DNA of 43,489 nt from assembly GCA_025458025.1 (NCBI GenBank), contig JALOTF010000012.1, positions 1-43,489 on the forward strand, given 5' to 3'. Position 1 is the first letter of the stretch, and each line of letters starts with the position of its first letter. The notes under the pieces were generated by a model, which was not told the origin of the DNA, did no database searches, and saw only the letters and a program-made list of their open reading frames with translations. A program made the translations under genes and the position numbers. Of the stretch, positions 10,491 to 19,268 are shown piece after piece. Origin of the DNA: Beijerinckiaceae bacterium (GTDB taxonomy: Bacteria; Pseudomonadota; Alphaproteobacteria; Rhizobiales; Beijerinckiaceae).

Positions 10491-11203
10491 CCCGCCTTCT
10501 CCGCTGCGATGGATTCAGCAATGAGCCGCTCGATTTCCGCACGATCCGTCACGCCGGAAGGGTCGCCCTTGCGCGGCATCACCTTGCGATAATGGGTGTA
10601 ACGCTGATGCGCCACGCGTTCGAGCCGCGCGAGTTCGCCCAGGGGGTCGGTGTGGTCATCCACGCGGAGGTCGAAGAGGGAGTATTCCTCCTGATCGTGG
10701 ATGCGAATGGCCGCACTCTGCTTGCCGCGCTTGTCGCCGCCCGCAGCCTCACCGGCCTGCAGCGCAACGATCATCCGCCGCGCGAGGGGCAGGGCGCTTT
10801 CCGCCGCGAAAACACGCGCCGTCTCCTCGATCACCTCTGGCCCCGCGAGCATATTGCCGGCCACCGAGAAGGTGTCGCGGATGAGGTGTCCGCACCACGG
10901 CACGCAATCCGCGCCGGTATAGGCGGCGAGGCGCCCCGCGCGATCCAGCATGTGCACCTGCCGCTGGCCGCGCCCCGCATCGGCCTGGGTCAGGATATCG
11001 ATCACCGATTGCGCATCAGCTCCCGCGCGCAGGAGTTCGATGCCCCGCAGGCCATAAAACGGGTTTACGAAGGCCTGCGTGGCAATGGCTCCCGTGCCGG
11101 TCTCGACGTGTGGCACGCGCGCGCCCACTGCGAAGGCACAGGTGGAAACGCCGACGCCGATCTGGTCGGTGGCAGGGTCTCGCGCGACGATCGACCAGGT
11201 CAT
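10487..11203 (-). CDS. DUF1028-family protein (Ntn-hydrolase-like fold)
   Basis: A 238-aa protein of the DUF1028 family, recognised by the start MTWSIVARDPATDQIGVGVSTCAFAVG, the ATQAFVNPFYG..G..LL..G block and YTGADCVPWCGH....FSVAGNML. The family has an N-terminal-nucleophile-hydrolase-like fold, but its reaction is not established to my knowledge. The start is supported by a perfect AGGAGG ribosome site about six bases before the ATG. It lies ten bases after the gamma-glutamyltransferase-like gene and overlaps dppD by four bases. The context suggests a hydrolase acting on an imported amide, peptide or gamma-glutamyl compound; this is inference. C-terminal residues from about 190 are charged and look helical. 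Confidence 0.85.
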
Positions 11204-11212
11204 GGGAGCCTC

Positions 11213-13033
11213 CTATCGCCCGGCTGCGTAGCCCTGCATGCCGCGCGGATTGGCAGCGGCACGCATGAACTCACCATCCTGCGAGGCGGCCACAAGCCGG
11301 CCCTCTGACCAGGCTGGACCAACTTCGACGATATGCCCGCGACGCTTCAGCTCCTCGACCGTAGCCTCAGGCACGCGGGATTCCACCACAATCACGCCAG
11401 GCCTCGCGGTGCGCGGCCAGAAAGAGATCGGGAAATGTTCCGTATGCCAGGCCGGCGCGTCGATCGCCTCCTGCAGGTTCATGCCGGCATGCACGTGTCG
11501 CAGGAACATCTGGGGGATCCACTGGTCCTGCTGGTCGCCGCCGGGTGAACCCCAGGCGAGATACGGCTTGCCATCGCGCAAGGCCATCGTGGGCGAGAGC
11601 GTGGTGCGCGGACGACGCCCCGGCGCGAGAGCCGCCGGGTGGCTCTCGTCCAGCATGAACATCTGCGCACGTGAACCGAGGCAGAAGCCGAGCTTCGGAA
11701 TGACCGGCGAGGATTGCAGCCAGCCGCCGGAGGGCGTGGCCGCGACCATGTTGCCGTGGCGGTCGATCACGTCGAAATGCACGGTGTCGCCACGCGTCAC
11801 ACCATTGGGCTTCACATCCTGAATGTCGCCGACGGTGGGCTCACCCGCGCCACCGGCGCTCACAGCCGCGCGCTTCTCGTCCGCCTGTCGCACGGCCATT
11901 GCGCCGCCGAAACCGGGAATGCTGCCGGGGCGCTGCTCATGTGAGGCGCGATCCGTGATGAGCTTGCGACGCCCATCATTATAGGCATCCGAAAGCAGCG
12001 TCTCGAGCGGCACGTTCACGAAATCGGGGTCGCCGAGGAAGGTGTCGCGATCCGCAAAGGCGAGCTTCGCCGCTTCCACCTGCAGATGGATGAAATCCGG
12101 GCCCGCAGGATCGAGCCCGTCGAGGTTAAAGCCCTTGAGAAGCGCGAGTTGCTGCAAGGTCGCGATGCCCTGGCACCATGCGCCGGGCTTCTGCACGGTG
12201 TAGCGGCCGTAGTTGTATTCTGCCGGCTTTTCGTAGGTCGCCTGCCAGCGTGCCATATCATCGCCGGTGAGCACGCCGCGATTGCGCTGGCCCGAAACGT
12301 CCATCACTTCTTGCGTGCGGCAGAACTCGTCGATCGCCTCGGCGATAAAGCCTTCCGACCAGATCTTGCGGGCGCGCTCGATGATGGCCTCGCGATTTCC
12401 GCCACCGGCTTCCGCTTCCTTCAGCAGGCGCTCATAGGTATCCGCGAGTGCCGGGTTGCGGAAGCGGCTGCCCACTTCCGGCAGCTTGCCACCAGGGAGG
12501 TAGAGATCCGCCGAGGTGGTCCAGTGCTCGCGGAACATCGCCTCCACGGTCTTGATCGTGGCGACGACGCGCTCCACGAGCGGATAGCCGTGGCGGGCAT
12601 AGTGGATCGCGGGTTCGAGCACGGCGCGCAGGGGCATGGTGCCGAAATCGCGCAGCAGCAGCATGTAGGAATCGAAGGTGCCGGGCACGCAAGGCGCGAG
12701 CAAACCGGTTCCGGGGATGAGATCGAGCCCCAGAGCCTTGCAATGCGCGATGGTGAGCCCGGCCGGTGCCACACCCTGTCCGCAGATCACCTCCGTCACG
12801 CCCTTCTTCGCGGCATGCACCATGATCGGCACATCGCCACCGGGACCATTGAGATGCGGCTCGACGATTTGAAGCGTGAAGGCCGTGGCAACGCCGGCAT
12901 CGAACGCATTGCCGTCGCGCTCGAGGATGCCCATGCCGACCGCCGTGGCGATCCAATGCGTCGAGGCGACCACCCCGAACGTGCCGGTGATTTCCGGTCG
13001 CGTGGTGAACCGCGCGGGATTGACGAAACTCAT
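11213..13033 (-). CDS. Gamma-glutamyltransferase-family Ntn-hydrolase without signal peptide
   Basis: A 606-aa member of the gamma-glutamyltransferase/glutathione hydrolase family, which self-cleaves at a Thr and then transfers or hydrolyses gamma-glutamyl groups. The N-terminal part shows ASTHWIATAVGMGILERDGNAFDAGVATAF and the NGPGGD turn (62-67). The likely autoprocessing nucleophile is Thr417 in GDTVHFDVIDRHGNMVAATPS, matching the T-x-H-x-x-V-D-x-x-G-N pattern, with downstream GSRAQMF and LAPGRRPRTTLSPTM blocks. Unlike E. coli Ggt it has no export signal, so it should be cytoplasmic and act after import. The ribosome site AAAGGA supports the start. It leads the block ggt-like, DUF1028, DppD, DppF, binding protein, DppB, DppC. 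Many family members have drifted in substrate, so glutathione is not assured. Confidence 0.88.
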   Translation of the reverse strand: MSFVNPARFTTRPEITGTFGVVASTHWIATAVGMGILERDGNAFDAGVATAFTLQIVEPHLNGPGGDVPIMVHAAKKGVTEVICGQGVAPAGLTIAHCKALGLDLIPGTGLLAPCVPGTFDSYMLLLRDFGTMPLRAVLEPAIHYARHGYPLVERVVATIKTVEAMFREHWTTSADLYLPGGKLPEVGSRFRNPALADTYERLLKEAEAGGGNREAIIERARKIWSEGFIAEAIDEFCRTQEVMDVSGQRNRGVLTGDDMARWQATYEKPAEYNYGRYTVQKPGAWCQGIATLQQLALLKGFNLDGLDPAGPDFIHLQVEAAKLAFADRDTFLGDPDFVNVPLETLLSDAYNDGRRKLITDRASHEQRPGSIPGFGGAMAVRQADEKRAAVSAGGAGEPTVGDIQDVKPNGVTRGDTVHFDVIDRHGNMVAATPSGGWLQSSPVIPKLGFCLGSRAQMFMLDESHPAALAPGRRPRTTLSPTMALRDGKPYLAWGSPGGDQQDQWIPQMFLRHVHAGMNLQEAIDAPAWHTEHFPISFWPRTARPGVIVVESRVPEATVEELKRRGHIVEVGPAWSEGRLVAASQDGEFMRAAANPRGMQGYAAGR

Positions 13034-13047
13034 GGGGCAGGGTCCTT

Positions 13048-13087
13048 TCGGAAGGCCAGTTCAGCAAAAGCCGTGCCGGGCTTCCGA
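13048..13087. other. Intergenic inverted repeat between deacetylase and GGT-like genes
   Basis: TCGGAAG (13048-13054) and CTTCCGA (13081-13087) are perfect 7-base arms around a 26-base loop in the only gap of about 100 bases within the minus-strand cluster. A smaller CCGGC/GCCGG hairpin sits at 13103-13117. There is no T-run on the minus strand, so these are not intrinsic terminators. They may stabilise mRNA ends, or mark a separate promoter for the downstream block. Confidence 0.3.
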
Positions 13088-13133
13088 CAAGGCAAATAGG
13101 CTCCGGCGTTTAGCCGGCAAGAATTCAGTCCTC

Positions 13134-14027
13134 TCATTGACGCAAGAGGCCGGCTTCGCTGGCGCAATGGCGCGCAACGTCCGCGTGCGTCGCGAACCAG
13201 CAATCGCCCTTCGCCTTGGCTGCGCGGATCAGTTCCTCAAGGATAAACAGGCGCGAGCGATAGCCCGTGACATGCGGGTGCATGGTGAGCAGGAAAAGCC
13301 CGCCCTCGGCATGGGCGCCCTCAAACTCGCGCATGAAGATATCGAGCACGGCGGTGGGCGGCGTGTAGGGGCGCAGCGCCTGAAAGCGGTTCATATTGAA
13401 ATAGGGCGCGTCATCGCGGATCCATTCGACGGGAAGCTCCACGATGCCCGTGGGCTCGCCCTTCTCGACCAGCTCATAGGGGTCGTTATCAGCCATCAGC
13501 GAGGAATCGTAGAGAAGCCCCAATTCGCGCTGGATTTTCAGCGTTGCGGGCGAGAAATCCCACGAGGGCGTGCGCATGCCCACGGGGCGCGTGCCGGTGA
13601 TCTCGGTCAGCGTATCCGCCGCGCGGAAGTGCAGGTCGCGCTCCACATCCTCGGGCAGCACGGAATTCAACTCGTGAATCCAGCCATGGAGGCCGATCTC
13701 GTGGCCCCCGGCCACCACGCGACGTTGCTCATCAGGGTAGAGCAGGGCGGCGACGGCGGGCACGAAGAAGGTCGCGGGAACGCTCTCGCGCTTCAGCACC
13801 TCGAGGATTTTCGGCACGCCCACGCGGTTGCCATATTGCCCCCAGGACATGCGCCCGATGGAAACGCCACCATCGCGCAACTCATTGGTATCATGATCGC
13901 TGTCGAAGGAGAGGGCGACCGCACAACGCTTTCCACCGGGCCAAGCCTTGGGCTTCAGCGAGCGCCCCGCGCGCACGCGGTTCACGCGTCCCCGCCATTC
14001 CTCCTCGCTCCATTGCCAGGGTTCCAT
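13134..14027 (-). CDS. Polysaccharide deacetylase-family amidohydrolase, HpPgdA/cyclic-imidase-like
   Basis: A 297-aa NodB-fold metal hydrolase of carbohydrate-esterase-4 type. Metal and catalytic motifs are visible: SFDSDHD (Asp42, Asp44), HEIGLHGWIHE (His109 and His114) and RTPSW (Arg152-Trp156), with LTMHPHVTGYRSR late in the chain. The whole pattern (FDSDHD, GRVG-like YGNRVG, TFFVPA, LPVEWIRDDAPYF) resembles the HpPgdA/cyclic imide hydrolase subgroup more than chitin deacetylases. There is no signal peptide, so a cytoplasmic amide or imide substrate is likelier than cell-wall glycan. A strong GGAGGAA ribosome site lies in the end of the upstream ATPase gene, two bases separating the genes. 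The upstream in-frame extension lies inside that neighbour and was not used. Confidence 0.85.
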   Translation of the reverse strand: MEPWQWSEEEWRGRVNRVRAGRSLKPKAWPGGKRCAVALSFDSDHDTNELRDGGVSIGRMSWGQYGNRVGVPKILEVLKRESVPATFFVPAVAALLYPDEQRRVVAGGHEIGLHGWIHELNSVLPEDVERDLHFRAADTLTEITGTRPVGMRTPSWDFSPATLKIQRELGLLYDSSLMADNDPYELVEKGEPTGIVELPVEWIRDDAPYFNMNRFQALRPYTPPTAVLDIFMREFEGAHAEGGLFLLTMHPHVTGYRSRLFILEELIRAAKAKGDCWFATHADVARHCASEAGLLRQ

Positions 14028-14029
14028 GC

Positions 14030-15025
14030 TTATTCCTCCAGCGGAAAATGGCAGGCGACGTCGCGGCCCGCGCTCGTCTCGCGCCGTGCGGGAACGATCT
14101 CCCGGCACTTGGCCTCGGCGCGCGGGCAGCGCAGATGGAAATGGCAGCCCGGCGGCGGCGAAAGCGGTGAGGGCAATTCCCCCAGAATCGGCTTGAAGGA
14201 GACGAGCTCCTCCGCCTCCGTTACCAGTTTGGGGATGCTGTCGAGCAAAGCGCGCGTATAGGGGTGCGACGGCGCCTTGTAGACCGCCTCGGTTGGCCCC
14301 AATTCGACAATCCGCCCGAGATACATGATCGCGATGCGATCCGAGATGTGTCGCACAATGCCCAGATCATGGCTGATGAAGAGCATCGTGAGCCCGAATT
14401 CGCGCCTGAGTTTCAGGAACAGATTCACGATCTGCGCCTGGATCGACACATCGAGCGAGGCCACCGGCTCATCGCAGACGAGCATATCCGGCTTCATCGC
14501 GAGCGCTCGGGCGATCGCCACGCGCTGGCGCTGCCCGCCGGAGAACTGGTGCGGGAAGCGATCCGCTGCATCCGCGGGCAACCCCACAGCGGCCAGCCAT
14601 TGCGCGGCATAGGCCTTCGCGTCGGCTTTCGACACGAGGCCATGGGCGATCGGCCCTTCGCTGATGGTCTCGCCGATGCGGATGCGCGGATCGAGCGAGG
14701 CGAAGGGGTCCTGGAACACCATCTGCACGCGGCTCGTGCGCTTACGCCCGTCCGGCCCGAGAATGGGCGCGCCATCGAGCGTCACCACGCCATCGCTCGG
14801 CGCATGGATGCCCGCGATCACGCGGCCCAACGTGGATTTTCCGCAGCCGGATTCACCCACAAGGCCTAGAACCTCGCCCTTGCGGATTTCGAAGCTCACG
14901 CTATCCACGGCATGGACGGTGCGTGTCTCGATGGGTTGCCCGAGGCGCGCGGCGATCTTCTCGCCAAGGGACAGGCGCGGAGCGAAGCGCTTGGAAACAT
15001 TGCGGATATCCACCAGCGCGCTCAT
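14030..15025 (-). CDS. ABC importer ATPase, DppF/OppF type (importer 1)
   Basis: A 331-aa ATPase of importer 1. It has Walker [11 protein letters not shown]-loop [17 protein letters not shown], signature FSGGQRQRV, Walker B MLVCDEPVASLD, switch His in FISHD, and the C-terminal PPPGCHFHLRCPRAEAKC segment. The start overlaps the stop of the DppD-type gene by four bases (ATGA). It is clearly paralogous to the importer-2 ATPase at 8431-9510, yet differs enough to be a separate system rather than a recent duplication. The next gene is the deacetylase-family hydrolase, two bases on. Confidence 0.93.
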   Translation of the reverse strand: MSALVDIRNVSKRFAPRLSLGEKIAARLGQPIETRTVHAVDSVSFEIRKGEVLGLVGESGCGKSTLGRVIAGIHAPSDGVVTLDGAPILGPDGRKRTSRVQMVFQDPFASLDPRIRIGETISEGPIAHGLVSKADAKAYAAQWLAAVGLPADAADRFPHQFSGGQRQRVAIARALAMKPDMLVCDEPVASLDVSIQAQIVNLFLKLRREFGLTMLFISHDLGIVRHISDRIAIMYLGRIVELGPTEAVYKAPSHPYTRALLDSIPKLVTEAEELVSFKPILGELPSPLSPPPGCHFHLRCPRAEAKCREIVPARRETSAGRDVACHFPLEE

Positions 15026-15996
15026 GCCGAACCCCCGTTCAGCGGGTGGTGGCAACGACGGCGACGGCCCAGCCCACCGCTGGTGAGCTCAGGCATCACC
15101 ACGCAAGCCGGGCTCCTGCGATCACAGCGCGGCTGGAAGGCACAACCCGGCGGAAGATCAAACAGCGAGGGTGTCGAGCCGGGGATTTGCACGAGATCCA
15201 TGCCCCGCTCGGCATTGGCGGGCAGCGAAGCAAGAAGCCCTGCCGTATAGGGGTGCTGCGGCTGGCGCAGCACGTTCGCCACCGGACCTTCCTCGATGAT
15301 CCGCCCGGCATACATCACCAGCAGGCGGCTCGCGATGGAGGAGACGGTCGCAAGATCATGGCTGATCCAGATCATCGCCGTGCCGAATTCGCGTGCGAGA
15401 TCGCGCATTTCCGTGAGGATTTGCGCCTGAATCGAGACATCCAAGGCGGTGGTCGGTTCATCGCAGATGATGAGCTTCGGGCGGTTCAGCAGCGCAATCG
15501 CAATGGCCACGCGCTGGCGCATGCCGCCTGAAAACTGGTGCGGATGGGCATCGAGCCGTCGCGCGGCATCGGGAATGCCCACGCGCTCCAGCACCTCCGC
15601 CGAACGCGCGCGCGCCTCGCTCTCGCTCACGCTGCCATGGGCTTCAAGCGCGAGGCGCATCTGCGTGCCGATCGTCAGCACAGGGTTCAGCGTCGCGGAG
15701 GGGTCCTGAAAGACCATCGCGATCTCGCGGCCACGAATGGCGCGCAATTCACGCGCCGACAGGCCCACGAGTTCGCGCCCCTTGAGCTTCACCGAGCCGC
15801 CGACAATCCGCCCCGGCGGATCAATCAGGCCGAGGATCGAAAAGCCGGTGACACTCTTGCCCGAGCCGGATTCGCCCACAAGGCCGATGATCTCGCCCTC
15901 GGCAATGGAAAACGACACACCATCGACGGCCTTCAGCGCGCCGTTGCGCGTGGCGAAATGCGTCGCGAGATCCGTGACTTCCAAAAGCGGGATCAT
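15022..15996 (-). CDS. ABC importer ATPase, DppD/OppD type (importer 1)
   Basis: A 324-aa ATPase of importer 1. It has Walker A GESGSGKS, Q-loop MVFQDPSATLNPVLTIG, signature FSGGMRQRV, Walker [13 protein letters not shown], switch His in WISHD, and a C-terminal PPGCAFQPRCDRRSPAC cysteine segment. It overlaps the DppC gene before it and the DppF gene after it by four bases each, so translation is coupled through the set. Its N-terminal strand (TDLATHFATRNGALKAVDGVSF) is normal for the family and no longer start is needed. Confidence 0.93.
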   Translation of the reverse strand: MIPLLEVTDLATHFATRNGALKAVDGVSFSIAEGEIIGLVGESGSGKSVTGFSILGLIDPPGRIVGGSVKLKGRELVGLSARELRAIRGREIAMVFQDPSATLNPVLTIGTQMRLALEAHGSVSESEARARSAEVLERVGIPDAARRLDAHPHQFSGGMRQRVAIAIALLNRPKLIICDEPTTALDVSIQAQILTEMRDLAREFGTAMIWISHDLATVSSIASRLLVMYAGRIIEEGPVANVLRQPQHPYTAGLLASLPANAERGMDLVQIPGSTPSLFDLPPGCAFQPRCDRRSPACVVMPELTSGGLGRRRRCHHPLNGGSA

Positions 15997-16871
15997 CGGC
16001 GCAGCCTCGGATTGAGCTGGTCGCGGATCTGGTCGCCCACGAGGTTGATTGCCACGATCAGGATGATCAAAGCCACGCCGGGATAGATCGAAATCCAGTA
16101 GCGGCCCGAGAGCATGTACTGGAAGCCGTTCGAAATCAGCATGCCGAGCGAGGGTTCGCTCACGGGCAGGCCGAGGCCAAGGAAGGAGAGGGTCGCTTCC
16201 AGCGCGATGGAGTTCGCAATCTGCACGGTGGCGACCACGATCAGCGGTGGCAGGCAGTTCGGCAGAATGTGGCGGAACACCACCCGCGTCGGCGCGAGGG
16301 GCGTCGAAAGGGCGGCCTCGACATATTCCTTCGAGCGTTCGGAGGAGGCCGCGCCATGCGCGGTGCGGGCGAAATAGGCGTATTGTGCGGTCACCAGCGC
16401 GGCGATCAGCGGTCCCTTGCCTTGCCCCAGCAGGGCCGCCAGCACGAGGGCCAGCAGGATCGCCGGGAAGGAGAGTTGCAGGTCGATGATCCGCATGATC
16501 AGCGCCTCGATCCGCCCGCCGAAATAGGCCGCGAAGGTGCCAAGCGTCACGCCGAGGGCGAAGGCGATGCCACCGGCGATGATGCCGATCTGGATGGAAA
16601 TCCGCAGGCCATAGAGGATGGCGGACAAGAGATCGCGCCCCTGCGCATCCGTTCCCAACCAGTGCGTGAAACCCTTCGTGCCGACGAAACCGGGCGGGCG
16701 CCGCGCATCCATCAGCACCAAGGTGCCGAGATCATAGGGGTTTTGCGGCGCGATCAGCGGGGCGGCGAGCGCGATCAGCACGATGGCGATCACCACAAAG
16801 AGCGCACAGACCGCAACCTTGTTCGTGCGGAATTCGCTCCAGAACCGGGCGAGGGGGGTGGAATCCGTCAT
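15993..16871 (-). CDS. Dipeptide/oligopeptide-type ABC permease, DppC/OppC subunit (importer 1)
   Basis: Inner-membrane subunit, 292 aa, with a first helix at about residues 16-38, the LIAPQNPYDLG motif, HWLGTDAQGRDLLSAILYG, and an EAA loop (EAALSTPLAPTRVVFRHILPNCLP). It ends VNLVGDQIRDQLNPRLRR. A purine-rich GAGGGGG ribosome site precedes the ATG at 16871, ten bases after the DppB stop. The frame is open upstream to 16925, but that would overlap dppB and adds no conserved sequence. Confidence 0.93.
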   Translation of the reverse strand: MTDSTPLARFWSEFRTNKVAVCALFVVIAIVLIALAAPLIAPQNPYDLGTLVLMDARRPPGFVGTKGFTHWLGTDAQGRDLLSAILYGLRISIQIGIIAGGIAFALGVTLGTFAAYFGGRIEALIMRIIDLQLSFPAILLALVLAALLGQGKGPLIAALVTAQYAYFARTAHGAASSERSKEYVEAALSTPLAPTRVVFRHILPNCLPPLIVVATVQIANSIALEATLSFLGLGLPVSEPSLGMLISNGFQYMLSGRYWISIYPGVALIILIVAINLVGDQIRDQLNPRLRR

Positions 16872-16881
16872 GCCCGCCCCC

Positions 16882-17856
16882 TCATGCTGCTCTCCTGGTG
16901 CGCAGGCGCGGATCAAGCGCGGCATAGGAGAGATCGACCAACAGGTTGATCACAATGAAGAAAAACGCGACGAGCATGAGATAGGCGACCATCACCGGGC
17001 GATCCAGCGAGGAGATGCTGTCAATGATCAGTTTGCCCACGCCCGGCCAAGAGAAGATCGTCTCGGTCACCACCGCGAAGGCCATGGTCGAACCGAATTC
17101 AAGCCCGAACACCGTGACGATGGGGATAGAAATCAGCCGCAACACATGCCGGCGGAGGATGGTGAATTCGCTCTCGCCTGCCGCGCGAGCGAAGCGCACG
17201 GTGTCGGTCAGCATGATCTCGCGGGTGCCGGCACGCGCGAGGCGCACCATCATTGCGAACTTGAAGAGCGAGAGGTTCAGCGCCGGCAGCAGCATATGCT
17301 TCCAGCCATTCGCGGTGAGGAAGCTCCATTCCACGCCAAAGAGCGTGGCAGTTTCGCCGCGATTGCCCGCCGGCAGCCAGCCCAGTTGCACCGCGAAGGT
17401 GAAGATCAGCACAAGGCCGATCCAGAAGGTCGGCACGGAGAAACCGAAGATCGAGAGCGTCATGATGAGACGCGAGGCGATGCTGTCGGGCCGGTAGCCC
17501 GCATACATGCCCAGCGGCACGCCGAGCAGGGTGGCGCCGAGCACTGCGACCAGCGTGAGTTCGAGTGTGGCGGGAATGCGCGAGCCGATGAGGTCCAGCA
17601 CCGGCATGTTGTAGAGGAACGAGCGGCCGAAATCGCCCTGAATCAGCCGCCCGAGGAAGTCGATATATTGCTTCCACAGTGGCTGATCGAGCCCATAGGC
17701 CTTGATCGCCGCCTCGCGGATCTGTTGCGTGGCATCGGGCGAAATCAGCACGTCGATGGGATTGCCGACGGCATAGACGCCGACGAACACCAAAGCGGAA
17801 ATCACAAGCATCACCACCAGGGCCTGCAACAGCCGCTGGATCATGAAGCCCAGCAT
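16882..17856 (-). CDS. Dipeptide/oligopeptide-type ABC permease, DppB/OppB subunit (importer 1)
   Basis: Inner-membrane subunit, 324 aa. It has the opening MLGFMIQRLLQALVVMLVIS helix, a DppB-like periplasmic block with YGLDQPLWKQYIDFLGRLIQGDFGRSF, an FAVQLGWLPAG segment and a C-terminal YAALDPRLRTRRAA. The motif IDVLISPDAT replaces the usual GDP-A, a modest departure. Its start shares one base with the stop of the creatininase-like gene (TGATG), so importer 1 is translated together with that enzyme. The likely binding protein is encoded divergently at 19320. Confidence 0.92.
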   Translation of the reverse strand: MLGFMIQRLLQALVVMLVISALVFVGVYAVGNPIDVLISPDATQQIREAAIKAYGLDQPLWKQYIDFLGRLIQGDFGRSFLYNMPVLDLIGSRIPATLELTLVAVLGATLLGVPLGMYAGYRPDSIASRLIMTLSIFGFSVPTFWIGLVLIFTFAVQLGWLPAGNRGETATLFGVEWSFLTANGWKHMLLPALNLSLFKFAMMVRLARAGTREIMLTDTVRFARAAGESEFTILRRHVLRLISIPIVTVFGLEFGSTMAFAVVTETIFSWPGVGKLIIDSISSLDRPVMVAYLMLVAFFFIVINLLVDLSYAALDPRLRTRRAA

Positions 17857-18566
17857 CAGGCCCAGCCTTCCATGATGACCTTGCGGGTTTCCTCGACCGC
17901 GATGTGCCAGATCGCCAGCATCTCCTCATCGGGGCGCTGGTAGACACCGCCGTAATTGCCATCGCCCAGCAGGATTTTCTTGGCACCCGGATCGAGCGCG
18001 GCGAATTTCGCCATATCCATCATCGGCTTCTGGTGGTCGGGCATGGCGACGCCCGCGAGGCGCGTCCACGGGAAATTCTCCATCCACGAGGCATGGCTGG
18101 CCACAGGGTCGGTTGCCTGAACCTTGGCGAAGGTTGCGGGCGCATTCCACCAATTGTGCCAGCGCACCTGACAGCCGCGGTTGCGATCGAGCCATTCGAG
18201 CACAGCGCCATGGGCCGGCGAGTTCCCGCCATGCCCGTTGACGATGGTGATGCGCTTGAAACCCGAGCGCACAATGCCATCGAGCAGGTCGGTGATCAGC
18301 GCGATATAGGTCGAGAGCCGGAGCGTGATCGAGCCGGGATATTCGACGAAATTCGGAGTGAAACCATAGGCCTGCACCGGAAAGACCGGGATGCCGCTTG
18401 TGCCCGCAGCCTCCACCGCAACCCGCTCGGAGAGGATCGCATCCACCGCGAGGCTGAGATAAGCGTGCTGCTCCACCGAGCCGATGGGAAGAACGGCGCG
18501 ATCATCAACTTTCGCGCGAGCCTCCACCTGCATCCAGTTCATGTCGGCAATCCGCATCAGGGTCAC
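17856..18566 (-). CDS. Creatininase-family amidohydrolase
   Basis: A 236-aa metal-dependent amidohydrolase of the creatininase (creatinine amidohydrolase/FAPy deformylase/MftE) family. Likely metal ligands lie in GSVEQHAYLSLAVD (Glu32, His34, Asp42) and NGHGGN (His112). Here AYLSLAVD stands where many relatives have GPHLPLxTD, so the substrate pocket probably differs. The family opens cyclic amides or cleaves small amides; true creatinine activity is not implied. The GTG at 18566 overlaps the MarR stop (GTGA), supporting that start; an ATG at 18557 is the alternative. The downstream neighbour is DppB of importer 1, with a one-base overlap. No signal peptide, so it should work in the cytoplasm on an imported compound. 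Confidence 0.87.
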   Translation of the reverse strand: MTLMRIADMNWMQVEARAKVDDRAVLPIGSVEQHAYLSLAVDAILSERVAVEAAGTSGIPVFPVQAYGFTPNFVEYPGSITLRLSTYIALITDLLDGIVRSGFKRITIVNGHGGNSPAHGAVLEWLDRNRGCQVRWHNWWNAPATFAKVQATDPVASHASWMENFPWTRLAGVAMPDHQKPMMDMAKFAALDPGAKKILLGDGNYGGVYQRPDEEMLAIWHIAVEETRKVIMEGWA

Positions 18567-19168
18567 ATCTCCTCGGTAGATGGCACGCCGCCATCCTCGG
18601 TCTGGCTTTCGCTGTGGAACATCGCGAGCACCACTTTCGCGAGCAGCATTGAGAGCATCTCGCGCTCGACGAGGTTCAGTGGTGCAAGCATTTCCTGTTC
18701 CAGCCCGGCAAAACGGGGCATGGCCTCATCTACCACCGCGCGCCCTGCTTCGGTGAGCGTGAGAATCTGCGCGCGGCGATCACCGCCATCAATGCGCCGG
18801 GCTACATAGCCGAGGCAGATGAGGCGGTTCACGGCGCGGCTCAGCGTGTTCTTAGGGAAGGCGGTGGAGGAGGCGATTTCGCTGGCGCTGACACCATCCT
18901 GGATCGCGAGCGAGTAGATCACCACGAATTCCACGCGCGAGAGATCGAAGCGCTCCTTCACCCAGCCGTAGAGCGGCACATTGTAGCGCAACGCGAGGTA
19001 GTTAAAGCGCGCGGCAAAGCCGCAAGGATTCTTCCAGAGGCGCGCATGCGTGAAGGCATCAAGCCGTTGGCGGCTGAGCATCTCTGCGCCATCCTCCAGG
19101 GCAGGATTCTCAACCATGAACGCGTCATTATGCTGCAGTCGCAGGCGGCGTGCCGATTTCTCGCGCAT
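18563..19168 (-). CDS. MarR-family transcriptional regulator, first gene of importer-1 operon
   Basis: A 201-aa winged-helix regulator. The core shows DLSRVEFVVIYSLAIQDGVSASEIASSTAFPKNTLSRAVNRLICLGYVARRIDGGDRRAQILTLT in pieces: the recognition helix PKNTLSRAVNRL and the wing DGGDRRAQILTLTEAG are classic MarR. The start is taken at the ATG at 19168; an internal ATG at 19117 would give 184 aa and is also reasonable, as the first 17 residues are basic and unconserved in look. The frame extends further upstream but runs through the promoter region. The stop overlaps the creatininase start. It probably controls both the minus operon and the divergent binding-protein operon. Confidence 0.87.
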   Translation of the reverse strand: MREKSARRLRLQHNDAFMVENPALEDGAEMLSRQRLDAFTHARLWKNPCGFAARFNYLALRYNVPLYGWVKERFDLSRVEFVVIYSLAIQDGVSASEIASSTAFPKNTLSRAVNRLICLGYVARRIDGGDRRAQILTLTEAGRAVVDEAMPRFAGLEQEMLAPLNLVEREMLSMLLAKVVLAMFHSESQTEDGGVPSTEEM

Positions 19169-19207
19169 CACTTGGTTCCAAACCGAACGATTAAACCCAT
19201 CGCCATC

Positions 19208-19235
19208 AGTATATCGGCAAAAATTAGTTCCACAA
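19208..19235 (-). promoter_or_regulatory. Candidate promoter of the marR operon
   Basis: On the minus strand, TTGTGG (19235-19230) and TATACT (19213-19208) are separated by 16 bases. The -10 matches the consensus at five of six positions. Transcription would start near 19200, giving a leader of about 30 bases before the marR ATG. Confidence 0.45.
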
Positions 19236-19243
19236 GGAATTGA
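19224..19243. promoter_or_regulatory. Candidate MarR operator between divergent promoters
   Basis: Imperfect inverted repeat TTAGTTCC-ACAA-GGAATTGA, six of eight positions paired, with a perfect TTCC/GGAA core. It covers the -35 of the minus-strand promoter and touches the -35 of the plus-strand promoter, so one bound regulator could control both directions. Inferred from position and symmetry only. Confidence 0.35.
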
Positions 19244-19268
19244 CCAGCGCAAATCCCTACCGTTCAAT
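19240..19268 (+). promoter_or_regulatory. Candidate promoter of the binding protein-KPR-SDR operon
   Basis: TTGACC (19240-19245) and TTCAAT (19263-19268) with a 17-base spacer, four of six matches in the -10 and five of six in the -35. The start would be near 19275, about 45 bases before the ATG at 19320. Confidence 0.45.
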
